The translations under genes and the position numbers were made by a program. Positions 23,101 to 36,800 of a stretch of DNA of 64,000 bases are shown here, piece after piece; position 1 is the first letter of the stretch; each line of letters starts with the position of its first letter. Where the stretch lies: contig NMRA01000519.1 of assembly GCA_002633005.1 (NCBI GenBank), positions 26,646 through 90,645 on the forward strand, given 5' to 3'. The DNA comes from Phoronis australis. Its lineage: Eukaryota > Phoronida > Phoronidae. The notes under the pieces were generated by a model. That model saw only the letters and a list, made by a program, of their open reading frames with translations, made no database searches and was not told the origin of the DNA.

Positions 23101-26100
23101 ACATTGTGAAAAAACTTAAAATATATACGTCCTGTCATGATTGAACATTTTTTCTATTTATCTAAATCCTATCATTTATTCTTAAATAGATCAGCAGTGC
23201 TTGCCTACTGCTACCATGGAGTTTAGTTTTTACTAAATCTGTTGCTTACTTGAAGCTCGTACGCCAGATCCGCTTGTGCCTCTTTTGACCGAATATCTAT
23301 GTTGTACGACGCTTGCATCAGCTCAAAATCTCGCTTTGACTTCGCAATTTCCGTTTCATTGAAGTACTTTGCGGCCATTTCTTGCTCAAGAGCGAGAGAT
23401 TCCTGTATAGAAGAAATATCGTTAAAAGAAGCAATACAATTGTACAGAGAATATCAAGAGCGCTCACCTTTAGGCAACCTAGTAATGGAGGGCGATAGTC
23501 TTGTAAATCTATGGTGGGTCTCGAGCGGCTTTTATCTCGTCATCCCAGGGCCATTTGATTAATTGACCTATCGCAAGTTCCTCCCCCTTTCCTACTGTCG
23601 ACAAATAAGCAATACGTTTTACCCGACAACCTGGTGTTTGTCGGGTAAAATGGCCGCTTGGCAACGAAGGTGTGTCAAGAAGGCTGCGTCCCGATTGGTT
23701 ACTTAAGCCGTCACTCAAAGTGCTGGCGATGGGTCAATTCTCCGGTACCGCAAATTGACATTCGAAATTATTTTTTAATATGTCTCGTTCTACTTTGTGT
23801 CAACCTGTTGTTGTTTACGCATATGCGATTCTAGTACATGATCGCAGATACGAGCAACAAATTCGAGTAAACCCTCAGAGTTCGTATTTACACGCGAACA
23901 TTTACCTTTAGTGCTGGGGTCCATAAGTGCAAACTAGGAACCTACCATCATCCACGTAAATAAGATCGTATTGAATCACAGTATTAAAGGTACTTTTTTG
24001 AATTGGAAAAGTTGCAGAATGGCCAATGTCGAAATGATTTCACGGTCGTTTTCCAGAATGAAAAGAAGGCACTGGACCCATGACTTACAACCTGTCCCAT
24101 ATCGCCTCTCTTCAGTGCATCTTTCTCTACGGTCCTTAAATTTCAGTTGCTTTCCGCTGAGTTAAAATTATTTCAACGTAGAACTAATAGTCGACTGCAT
24201 CCCATTTTCCCGAAAGGTATTTAATACATTCGTCGGCGACATGATGATTTTTAGCACTGAATGACGCATTCATGTCTGATTATATTACTTCCTGACAAGA
24301 ATCACCGGCCGGGACGCGCACAATAAGAGGATGGGGGGCTATATATGCTGCACCGCCCATGGTTACAAGGGTGGCTCATCACAGGGCACTGGGGGGGGGG
24401 TTATATCGCCCACCAATTTCAGTGCTGTGCCGAACATGTTAGACATAGCACTGGGAAGAAAATGGAACTGGATCTGCAAAAATACTGAAGTTGATAGTAA
24501 CCTTGAGGATAGTGATGGTGGGAAGACATACATTTCATTGTAAGAAATGGAATTTGAAACTTTCAACAAATACAGTAAATGGTGGTAGGAGTAGAAAACG
24601 CGACAACGCCGATCACCATGGTAGCAACTGACTGGAGGCGATTACAAGGATATTTGTCCTGACTGTAACTGCAGTAAATACAGATACATCAATGACGGCG
24701 ATGATGACGACATTGCTGTCGTTACAATGATCATGTAGACTGTGGCGTCGAAAAGACAAAAAGTGACACTAGCCACAATGATGCATCTGATCACAACGTC
24801 AGAATATCTCACCTTGATCCCTGCATCCCGTCTGGCCTCAGCTTCGCCTATCCTGGCGGCAGTTTTTACTTCTTCTGTTCGCTTTTTGCCAAGACACTCT
24901 AAGTATCCCTAAAAATGTAATCGGCAGATGCACAGTGCTATTCATAAAAAATACAACGCGAAATCGAAGCCCGTTCCATACATAGACCCGGTAGGAAAAC
25001 ACAAAGTTCTATGTAATGCATATCATCTAAAAAGTGAATGTCCACCCTCCTGGCTACCATGTATGAGTATGAAGGGGCAGTTTCTACCAGGAATGGTTTC
25101 AGCGAAATAATTGCAGATGGGGTGTAGTAAAATTGCAATCACCGACGAATTGTTCTAAAACACCCTCGACCACCATACCCAAGACCCTCTCGACCATCAA
25201 CCCTGCTCGACACACGAACCCCTCGACCCACAACTTGCGGCGATGTAGATGGACATGTACGCTTTTTACACATTTCATGATCATATCACGTAGCTTAGTG
25301 ACTTTCTCACAAGACACGAATCTGTTTTGGCTCAAGTGTGGTGGTTAAAAACAGAAAGTGGCGTAAGAAAATGGTCTGTAATAGCGGAATCTGAGTCGTG
25401 CTATCGCTGTAGCGGAAGTAGTTCAGCGAGCGGCTACCAATGGCCACATTCTAGTAAATTTAGGGAGATTATACGTTAACGTGAATGCACATAACTTCAT
25501 ATATTTATTACATGTAGTTGCTTTCTGTGGTGTACTCGTTTGCAATATACTCTATATAACGTTGAGATACTATTCTAGTTTGTAATTTGTTTTTCAAATT
25601 GCATTTGTTAAGAAATTATATATTCATGGGTTCCTCCCTCTCTCTCCAAAAAAGCTAGAATTTGACATTCACAGAAAACCAGACGAGACGATTACATTTT
25701 GCCGAGAACGACATTTTTAACATCAGTAGGTCATTAATTTGATTTGGTGGCGTTGTTTTTTCTGTTTTTGATTTTCAAACTTGTCGAATCGACTCTTTTA
25801 ATTGAAAAAAACCTGGAAAAGCCAAGCAAGCTCTTGGCAAGATTTGTTGGTTCTGCAAGTCAGCGCTTGTTCTATGTTAGATCGATTTGAGGTTATCTTG
25901 AAATTCCGAAGCAGTGCGATGTTCAGAGGCGATGTTCGGAAGGGCAAAAACGGAAGTTAAAAACGTCACCACAACACGATTGCTGGAGGCAACATTTACA
26001 CATGTTATTCATAGGAACACCGACGTTTGTCCACTGGAGAGAGGTTAGCCGAAGAAATTTTGAAATCACGTGTTTCAAAGATTACTTGGGGTCATGTATT

Positions 26101-27760
26101 CCCTTGTGCACTACCAGTTCGCATTATTGTTGCTGGCTCCATTTTGTGGGGGTTAGACATTTGCGGAATATCTGCAACGGATCGTGGAACACTGGTTTTC
26201 CAAAAGATTGGAACAAAGCAATGGGGCCAGATAATATACTCTTCATGACAGAGAAAATGTATATGAACATCACAAATTGAATAGTTCCGACAAACGCAGT
26301 TCGGCCTCGCCCACCAAATTCGTATTAGTCGGCAAGGTTGGACAATTGACCACCTCAATCGAGTAAAAGGGGAAACCATAAAAGTCAGACAGAGGACATT
26401 TCAATGAAAAAAATGATAACGTATAGTAGAAGGCAATGATTGGCAGTGATCGGGTCGCGGTAAAAATGGGTAGCGACAGGGAGACGAAATTACAACGGTG
26501 GATGAGGGAAATCGTAGAGAGCCGGATGATGAAGTTTGGAGCAACCGAAAGATTAGTGTAAGGCTATGTCACATTATGACGCTCAACGTCAAGTCAAATT
26601 ACGTGCACGCCTCTGATCATTCCTTTGCGGAGAACTGCGAGTAACTAAGTACCAGTGTGTCGTAAATTGTAAGTAGTTTACCCCCATGGAAAGAGATTTA
26701 ATTCAAATCGCTCTGGGGAAAATACCTGCTACGCCAACAGTACATGTAAATCTACGTCATTAAACAATCAGCCGAACTTGATCCAGATATCTAAAATCTA
26801 CACAAGACTCAACACCTAGTGTAAGATTCGGGACTAGTCAGATAGAGGTTGGACTTCGAGTCAGGCTGTGGACGAACAACACGAAAACTACTTGGAGTTC
26901 TGTTACGAACTGCTCTAACAGTTTAGGATGCAAAGGACGTGGCTGATGAAGGTAAGTAGACGAAGGAATGTTAATAACAGTGCATCGGTTTCTATGAGGT
27001 TAATTTCACTGGTCACAAGCTCACGATTAGCGCATCCCTAGTCTCTTGCTTGAGAACAAAGAGTCATGAACTGATAGAAGTTATCATATGGTGCTGTCTC
27101 CCATTTCCCACAGTTTTATTTAGTCATCGTAAAGTTTGTTGATATCATTTTACTGCTTTGGTATGGTGAATAGGTATCCGTCCTCTATATACAACCTGTT
27201 TTGGTTTTTGACTGAAAAACAAATTAGACATTGACGTAAACCTGATATACAAACAGAGTTTTCTTTTGACGTTTTAAGGTCATATTTTGTAAGCAACGGA
27301 AAAAAGTCCATTGACAGTTTTAAAAACAAGCTAACGCAAGCTAGTAAATTAGCGAAGGCGCTCATTTTAACCTGAATGAGGAAGGTCCTATGACGTTAAC
27401 CGAATCCAGAGAACTACGCTCATGACGCAATAATTCTGTTCTGCGCAAATGATAAAAATAATTAATACATATTGGAAACTGAAGGTTTAACAATACCAGA
27501 TTTATCAAGCACCTGCGATGACCAAAACAGCCTCCAACCGTGAATATTTCAAGAACGTACTATGATATGTATTATTAAAACTGTGAACATTTTAATTCGT
27601 AGCAAACGCCACCTTGTGAAGAATAACCAGATACAATTTGTAAATTTAACGCGGTTTTAAAGAAACCAGCACTACAAGAGAGGGAGGGAGGGAGTGAGGG
27701 AGAGAGGGTGATAGAGAGAGAGAGAGAGAGGGAGNNNNNNNNNNNNNNNNNNNAGGGAGG

Positions 27761-27810
<50 letters not shown>

Positions 27811-30800
27811 GCTGTCTGGGTATTTCGTCTTCAATTTCTGAGAGGTTGCAAATTTCATAAAGCCTTTCTTCCTTTGGAATGTCATGGTGCCTACCAGTTT
27901 CTATTTTCAATTGATGTCCAGAGCACCTGAATCTGGCTAGTATTCTACGTAGAGTAAGCGGTAGACAGTAAAGAAATGATAAAAACTGTACCTTATTTTA
28001 TTAGGATAACGATGGCACACTACCCTACCCATGTACATGAACTACTCTCGCAAAACGAGACTTTCGCTAGATTGTAATGGTAACTAGTTCTCGGTTGGTC
28101 TCCGGCACACCGGGAGACTTGGGTTTGTTTGTAAACTAGTACTTTTTGCAAATTCAAAATTTTATGAGAAATAGCATCTTTAACGCCCTACAACTAGGCA
28201 CTCTGATTGACTTTCTGAATGTCAAACTTTCTAAAACTTGAACTTTGACTTTTCACCGATTTCCCATTATTTTGGTCACATGACCGTGTGATGTTAGTAA
28301 ATTATAAAAGACACATCGAAACCATGGTAACGTCAGTATCATTATCATGATCAAGTCTTATTTGCTATAAATGTTCAACAGTTGATCCCAAAAAACGGCG
28401 TTACAGTTATCGTTGCAAAGAACCTATTAGTGAGGTTGTTTTCATCAAAATCGTGTTAGTCCAACATTTTAAATCTCCTCGTTCAATAGTGTAAATTTTT
28501 GATACGAAATTTGAAGAACCATGGCCATAAGTGTGTACCTTGTCATGTTGGGCAGTATGAAGGTTTTTGTTCGTTTCAGGTCTTAGTTGCAACCATGAGG
28601 CATTTTAGCTGGACTGTAATCACAATAAGGTTGAGAATGTTTTGGAAATTGCAAAACAAGCCCACCATTTTACTTTTTAGTATGTACGTCCTTATCAAAA
28701 ACTAAAGGGAGACTACAATGTTTTCGTCCTTGTTGATATACATGTACATGTGGTCATTAAATTTAATGTAACTTCATTTGTACCCACATTTATTGTTTCG
28801 AAATGGAGGTTATTTGCGGGGTGCTGCATGATAAATTTGCATGATGTAGGATCTTAATGGCCACCATTATTTAAAATTTTGTAGTTTAAAATTCAGATTG
28901 TGCTCTTGACAACGCTTTTCTGCGCGCAACATGCAGATTTTTTATATCAGCACACATTTTTGGACAGTGAATTAAAGGAAATGGGGATGTAGATAGTTAC
29001 ACCATCAGATCCCATAGTTTATGTAATGAGACCACGGACAGTAGTTTGGATCATCATCCTGGTTAGACAACTATGGATGGTTTGATGAAGTCGAGAGATT
29101 GCGCGACTACTCCATCTTACAAACACTCTGAAATTATTGTCACTAAATTGTGCTACTAGTACGAAGATTAGTCCTACTTTTTGTGATCCTTCACCGGACA
29201 TCACGTGCATAGCTTCATATTCACCCCTGATTTGCTTTGCAGAATCAAGCTTAACTTACTTTAAAGTTTTGTTATTTCCAAATCCACCATTGGTGACCAA
29301 TTGAAGCACATACTGACATATTCTAATAACAACATTGGTTTGCGAAAAATTTATCCTCTAAAGACCTACAGACCGGCAGGTATGGGCCCTTCGTTCATTT
29401 TTGTTGGCATACTTTTGCTCAGTGTGTCGTTGCTATACAGTGTTAGTAGGCTGCTGTATATGAGTCCCAATTCGCATAACACAGTCGTAACTACAGATAC
29501 AGCAGAATATATAATGTTGATCTCAGAAGCATATTTTCGTATCTTAATTTGAAAACCTTAGTTAAGCACATCGTGGCTAGGAAATGCATAGTGACAAATG
29601 TAACTTATCTCTCCAACTTCGCTGCGTTGGAGTTACTTTTGCCGAATTAACTGAGCTGCAGATCAATAATCGTCTTTTGTATCTCGCAAAATTTCGTGTT
29701 TACAAAAAAGATTGGCAAAGAGAGCAGCATTTCCTAAAACGGTTTTAAAGGGAATTTCACGTCTACAGTATAATTGAAGTATATTCATTATTTACAAAGC
29801 GGTGTTTCGAGACACATACATGTACATGTACCTCATCTTCAGGCTACTATTTACAACTAGTTCACAGTGAAATGGCTTTGTAAATTATATCACCTACTGA
29901 TGTCCATTGGATGTTTATTGCACTGTTGTGATGTTATTGCAAGATTTCTATTTAGAGAGTTTGGGGGGACTGAAATTAAATTCGTAAAAACAGAACAAAG
30001 TCATGTCTTCAATGAAATATGCATACGAGAAAGATTACTGCCAAATTATAGTGATATACATATATCTGTATATGTATATGCGTGTATATGTATTTGTAAA
30101 TGTATATACATATATATACATGTAAATATCTTGCAATAATTGACAAAATGATGACTCCAATAATATCTTGGTTTTCTTAGTTATATTCATCCCTTTTTGT
30201 TTTCCATGGGATGTGTGACTCTGTGTGTATGTGTGTGCAGACTTTAACTTACATAACCTATATAAAATCAAGATTTATCCACCATACAAACTAGCTTCAT
30301 AAAATTCCGTGACTTTGGAACATAGATAAAATATCAAGTAATCTACTTATTATTCTTTGGTAAGGAAGTTATACAGAAAATAATATGTTCACATAATGAG
30401 AGTCTAATGCAAGTTGCAGATTTATTAAGCTTTTAAAATCCAAGAAGCGCACTCGCTAACCCTTATTACATGGTTAGAGGATGTTATAAGCATCCAAGTA
30501 GTACCTACCCGATACACAATCCGTAATTGAATAAAATTTAAATAAAAGCGCCCCTCACGATTTTGACCCGAAGAACACACCGCCATTTTGAACATACCGC
30601 GAACCCTGAAGTACAGTTCATACATGAACCTATGTGCGACTAGAGCAGTGTCTGTTACCAGTCTGCAAACGGGAATAAAATAATCAACAGCGCGCCTTTA
30701 CGTCAGTAAAATCGAAATACGGATAATTGTATCGAAATTACTGACGAAATGCGGCGAATAAATCATGAAAGAAATTGTTTTGCCGGAATTGAGCTGCAGC

Positions 30801-33800
30801 CGATCGGTCCCGGTGTGGACCGAGACTAGACACTGGCGAACGGTAAAGGCTTGCGGTTGCAGGCTGTTTTGTTGAAGTAAAAAAATCAAATCATACATGC
30901 CGTATACGTATAAAGGTAGTTTCAGACATTTGCAAGGGCTGGTTAGTCCTTTGTCACACTGCCGCGGCAGCGCTTAGTTTAGCTAGCCTAAAAAATTGCA
31001 ATAACTTTGCTCTTAGTAGGATGCATTATCTGTCCGACGATAGCAAAGTTCTTTTTCAAAACAAATAAAAGTTCAAAAGCGTAAAAAATTTGGTTCAACT
31101 GGTATTGGTTCTTAGGTTCGACCTCCCAACATAACAAGAACTAAACACCGATGGTATTTTAACATGATTAACAAAAGTACGCGTAACGTTCCAAAAAACA
31201 TTCAACGACCACGAGTGAATCACGAGATATTACTACTAAAACAAAATAATGAAGACTTTTCGAGCAAGCGATAGCACATTCAGTTAAGGCCCTGTCACAC
31301 CTTGACGATTTAGCCAGCGTATGCCGACATATCAGAATTTCCCTAAAACGCTGGCATACGCTGAATTATCGAATTATTTTTCAATTTTGGGCGTATACAT
31401 AGCGTATTCATAACGAGTTGGACGTATACATAACGTATCAGTAAATTATATAGAACGTTTCGATAACTTATAGATAACTTATTCCAACGAATGCCTAGCG
31501 TGTTGCCGGCGTACACAACTTAGGTCCAACGATAGTCTAACTTATGCATAGCGTGCAGCAGCGTATTGCCGACGATCGCGTGTCGTAGTCTATAAAAAGG
31601 CTAAGGAGAAAAGCTAGTAGGTATTCTCGTCTCAGCCTTGCCGGATCCTCCATCTCTCGGATGATATGAACATCCGCTCACCATGAAATCTAGAGGAGTA
31701 CTGACGGGTTCCTCCTGTGAACCCCATTTTTATATCCCAATTCCCTAAACACTACCAATACGCCATTATACGGCAGCTGTACGTTAGAAACACGTTCAGT
31801 AAGTTCTGTGGTCGTCCGGAACATGTTAAATACGTCTACATACGTCAATATGCGTAGGAGATAAGTTCGATATAAGTTATACATACGTTCAAAGCACGTT
31901 ACTCATAAGTTTTGGGTACGCTAGACATTATCTCGACGTATTTGGACTTATGAGTAATCTACACTTAACGTGTTTGAACGTGTGTCAACGATCGCATAAC
32001 TTACCTATTACTTATGGCCTGCGTATACGGGACGTATAGCCATACGCTGAAATATGTTGAGAAATTTTGAGCATGCACAAAATTTTTCGACGACCTCGAC
32101 GTACTTCGACGTATACCAACGTGCTTCAGCGTGCTGTTAACGTATACAAAACTTACCCATAACTTATTCGACGTACGCCAGCGTATTTGCCAAATTTTTC
32201 ATACGTCGGCATACGCTGGCTAAATCGTCAAGGTGTGACAGGGCCTTTACAAGGAAAAAATGGCGGGGCTCAGGACAAGTTCCTGAACTGACGAGCCGGA
32301 AATGTGGGTACGGAAATAACCGATGACAGCCGGTAATTGCCTGCTCACCGAGAAGGGTCAAATCCAGGTAAACAAACGCCTGTTGCACAAAAGGCGAAAA
32401 GAATATAACGAAAGGGTATCGAAAATAAGATTTTATATGTTAAGTATTTGTGGATACTGGAGCCACACTGGCATTTTAAGATAAGTACTTTAAGACTGTG
32501 ATGATAACAACCGAGCCCAAATGTTTCTGGGGTGTCAACCTTAACATGAAACATTTCTGCCAAGAACTTCTAGTTTCCTATGTGAACGTTATGCGCAGCA
32601 TTTTAACTATCAGCAGGACTTTGGGAGTTCCTAACAGTACCTGCAAAACTCAAGACAGAGCCGCCGCTGTCCTTTTATTGATACAGATAGATAACGACGA
32701 TGGTAACCTTTCAGACTGACAATAACTCGAAGCAGTCCCCTAGGACCATATGAACATGGCTAGCATGCTTTTTTGTTAATAAGTACTGTTGTTTCCGTTT
32801 CCAAACCAACAAGTTGGTCGGAACCCCTCGAAACTTTTGACACCCACGTCATACAGAATGTATCTTGGTATTTTACTTTAACAAAAACTAATGAACGTGC
32901 AATACAGTAAGGAACTATGTTAGTGCGACTTCACTTTTGAATAGGCGAGTATATACTAGCTCCTACTGTAGTCTCTATACAATACCCTATCTACAGGAGT
33001 GTAAAGCATCAGGAGACATCAGGGGCAAACAAGTTAAAATGGTTGCTATATTTCCAGTCTACATGTCTCATCATCAGGCAATAAATGGAATAAACGTTAG
33101 CGCGAATAATAAACTGAAGTAAACAGTGACAGCAGGTAGAAAGGCATGCAAGCATAGCGTTTGAACGTGTCACAGACTCTCTGGTTAAATGACGTGACAA
33201 GGTTTCACCACTTATATCACTGTTTATTTCGCATCTACTTTCGTTTAGCCTTTTCCCTGATGATGAGATAGGACGACTCTAAACACTAACGAGCCAAATC
33301 CAGAACATCCCAGCGTACATAATGATAGACACTTATCTTGAATTTGCACAAAAGTACTCTAGAACGTGAAATGTAAAACATAATTTCGAATTTAAGTTAA
33401 GATTAGACGAAAGGTGCAGGTCAAGAATCTCAACAGAAATTCTTACTCGTAGTTTTCGTGTTAGAAAAACCTGTCTGGGATAACATACACATTTGAATTA
33501 TTTGATGAAAATACAACTTTTGTTGAATTAAAATCTACGAGCCCAGTTGACACTGTTTCTAAATTGCTAAATGATATCGGTGACTTTGCAAAGGTGTCCC
33601 TGACTTTCCAACTTGACATTTGATAAGTTGTTTATAGTACATATGTTATATTGTAAACGGGCGGCGCGCTGAGTGTTTTTTAAACACTTTATAGCTAGAT
33701 ATGGCGACCTCAAAATGTTAATTATATTTACCTGGTGGTCAGTTAGATTTTTCAAGGTATAACTAACAACACTGAAGCCCATGTTGACCAAATCGGACGA

Positions 33801-36800
33801 GGCTACCTCAAAAACGGCCTTGGAGAACTTCTTTCGATCGAGATAGATTTCCTGGAAGGGACAACCAATATAACAGTTGTACATGTATGTACCCTGCAAT
33901 CTCATACCAACACTACACACACATAATGCATAGGGGAATCTGAACTTGATTCCTACTACAGACTGTTACCTGATGAGTAAGTAAGTAAAAACTTATGGTT
34001 CCCAGCCCCCGGAACGAGTCACGATAATCATCGATTGGCATTTTTAGACCGGTATCTTAGTTTAATTAAAGTCTAAAGCCTAAATCATGGCGTTGCACAC
34101 GTTTCCAGTCAAAACCGTTTGTCGAGATTTCGCTGCGAAACAAAGATTATGTTCGAGATCTTATTCTCAGAGCATTCACTAGGTGGCGTAAGTTGGAATT
34201 TTGAAATTCATTATATTCAAGGTTTTAACGTCAGGCGAGATAAGACCTAACGTAAAGATAATATTAAACAAAGCAAACATGCATTCAAAAACAAACTTAC
34301 CCCCCCCCGACCCCCCGTCTACTAACCTCCACCGTCATGTTTCCCATAATGGCCCTCTGGTGGCCCTCCATCGTCTCCATGGCGATCTGACAGATTTCTT
34401 CTTCACTTTTTCCCAAAAACAACTGACATGCCGATTCCAACATTTCTCTGTTTTGCCCCTGGATTTTCACCTGCACGACATTGACTTCAGACAAATACTG
34501 TACGACAAAATTTTAGTTGAAGGCATCACTACGCTTTATCACACAAAAGCCGATAGGTCATGACTTTGCCGTTGCCTGATGGTGTCTTCAAGAAATATTC
34601 ATTGTCTAAGAGATTGATATACGGATGTAGAAAATAGGAGAATAGAAACCCATTTCAAATTTACACCGATGAATTGGACGCAATTTTTAACTCTGTCACG
34701 TTCATTTAGCCAATTTCTTAAATTAAAGTTATGCTTAATATAGTGACAATTATAAAATTTTACAACAAAAGTTTTGAAAAGGAAGTCTACTAAAATTACC
34801 TTCAACACTAAAAAGTACAAAGCAGTGGTGGATCTAGGATACGCTACCGGTCCTGGTTACTGAACACGATACTCAATATTTCCTCGCGCTGTTGCCCTTT
34901 TGTTTTATGTTGGAGGTGGCACACCCCAAATCCGCCTATGCAAAGCAAGTTTTGTTAGCACACACAAAACTTCCTACTGGGCATGGTCAGAGTGACGAAT
35001 TAGCGAAAAATGAGAGGCCTCCTGGGTTGAACAACTTCGTTGGTAAAACGCTTCTTGGACATGCCTGCGCAGTTCCAGTTCAAAAGAGGTCACGACTGTT
35101 TCTGATGTCACGTTACGTAAGACTGCTATTTACATTGGTTGTGCATTTCCCGTCTATTTGTTGTCCTCCCTGCTTAGATTTACTGCTGATATAACAACAA
35201 ACAAGGAGGTGACCGACCCTGTAGAACACGCGGATTTTCAGTTGGTTCTGCTTTCACTTCCACTGATCTAACACAATGTCTTACTAGCTACTGAACACCG
35301 TCTTTAAGTTTCTCGGTTATTGTCGCTCTGTGTTCACAAATGATGTACATGTAAACACACGTGTCGGTGCGGGCCGTTTCACTTTACTCTCTGCTATTGG
35401 TAGTGGATGCAAGACAAAGTAACAGGGATTATTTAGCGGGAAAATATCTGTCCAAGAGTACCAAGAATAGGCAGGATAAGATTATGGATTCACTGTGTCA
35501 CATGTATATATTTGACGCCATGTTATTTAAATGAGTCACAAACACAAACGTTTGTACAATGTTAATCAATTTTCATCATCCTTTGGAGCAACAGTATCAA
35601 ATCACGACGGTAATTGTTAACTTTGTAACTCATCGAACTACCTAACCAATCGAAATCATCAACTGTCACTTCGTTGCTTCAGCACTGAGGATCACGAATG
35701 ACCATCGCTTGACAGGGCCTCTCCTAGCTAATTTGAGAAACTATAAGAGTCAGAGCATTTTGATGCCCTTTCGCCAACTTCTTGAATTCCCTGAGCAGGT
35801 TGTTTTCTGCATGAAATAAATAAGTAATTTCCACAAAACTGTAAATCTAGCGAAGTGAAATGATGCCAATTAAAATGGGCTTGTACAAGATAGAGTTGAT
35901 GTTGCAATTACCTGCGCCACGCCAGTGATAGAGACAGGGACCCCCTTCTCTGTGTAGACATCTGTACTTTCCACAATCAAAGTCATGGTTTTCAAAGACA
36001 GTTTGTCGAGCTGCATGCAACAGGGAACCACGAAGACCCTCCCTCCCGGTACCAGCAGGGGTTTTGTGTAACAACAACCTGAGTCAAGATAGTGTGGAGG
36101 TATTAAACATTCTGCTTCTCATCTTACAACCCTTTGAATCATTGCATTATCTGCGATAAAAATCACCGTTATTAATCAAATACAATGTAGAATACATACA
36201 AGCGTGGATCCAAAGACTACAGCCGGTGCAAGGAGTCAGAGGACTGGACGCCATCTTGGCACGCCATTTGCTAACAATCATTTAACGTCTCAACTCGCTT
36301 ATCAATGTTCTTTTGTCACCCGGGTTCGAAAAGAAGAACTTGCTTGTTATGCATCGTTTTGCATGTGTGATTGAAAGTTTACACGAAGGTAACCAGCTGC
36401 ATGGCTGCTGGCGAGAACAAAGCTCAAGCGCATGCTCATTGGCATAACGTATGTGGGCGAACCACCAGTACGGCTGATCAAATGATACATGCACGTTTAA
36501 AGAGTATCCATTAAAATCCCTACTCTTGAAATACCTGTACGTTAAAGTTGCACTTGCATGACCTGCTGACCAGTATCTGGCTCAAGACAACGACAAACAT
36601 TGAATTAATACTTTTTGCCCTCATAAGAACTGGGTCTTGTAAAAGTTTAAGGCTACTGGATTTCCGTTGTCGAATCGAACGTTGGAAACCATCGGCGACC
36701 CGAGAAAACTTATTAAAGATTATGGGGATGGAAAACCGTAGAATTGAGAATTTTAAATCGCGCTTGTATGCATGGCCTTTGTTTCGAGTTCCCAGCTCAG

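Larger units (their letters stand above)
20873..24812 (-). other. FLOT1: flotillin introns 5-9
   Basis: The noncoding parts hold the minisatellite (21,989), the 13-bp inverted repeat (23,617) and a G-rich phrase near 24,330-24,400; nothing else was recognised between exons. Confidence 0.65.
24909..33731 (-). other. FLOT1: flotillin intron 4 (8.8 kb)
   Basis: Holds the GA microsatellite, an AT-rich tatata tract (30,050-30,125), the LLPNYSD peptide relic, the Harbinger MITE and R3 copy 1. No exon of another gene recognised. Confidence 0.7.

Noticed and set aside
25140-25235. C-rich ctcgacc(c) recurrences as a possible satellite
   Set aside because: Irregular spacing and no clear unit.
27575-27910. 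Leu-Ser-rich minus-strand frames
   Set aside because: Translation of a GA microsatellite and a gap.
35847-36077. Minus-strand 76-codon frame over flotillin exon 2
   Set aside because: Wrong frame; the flotillin reading is shifted by one base and spliced.
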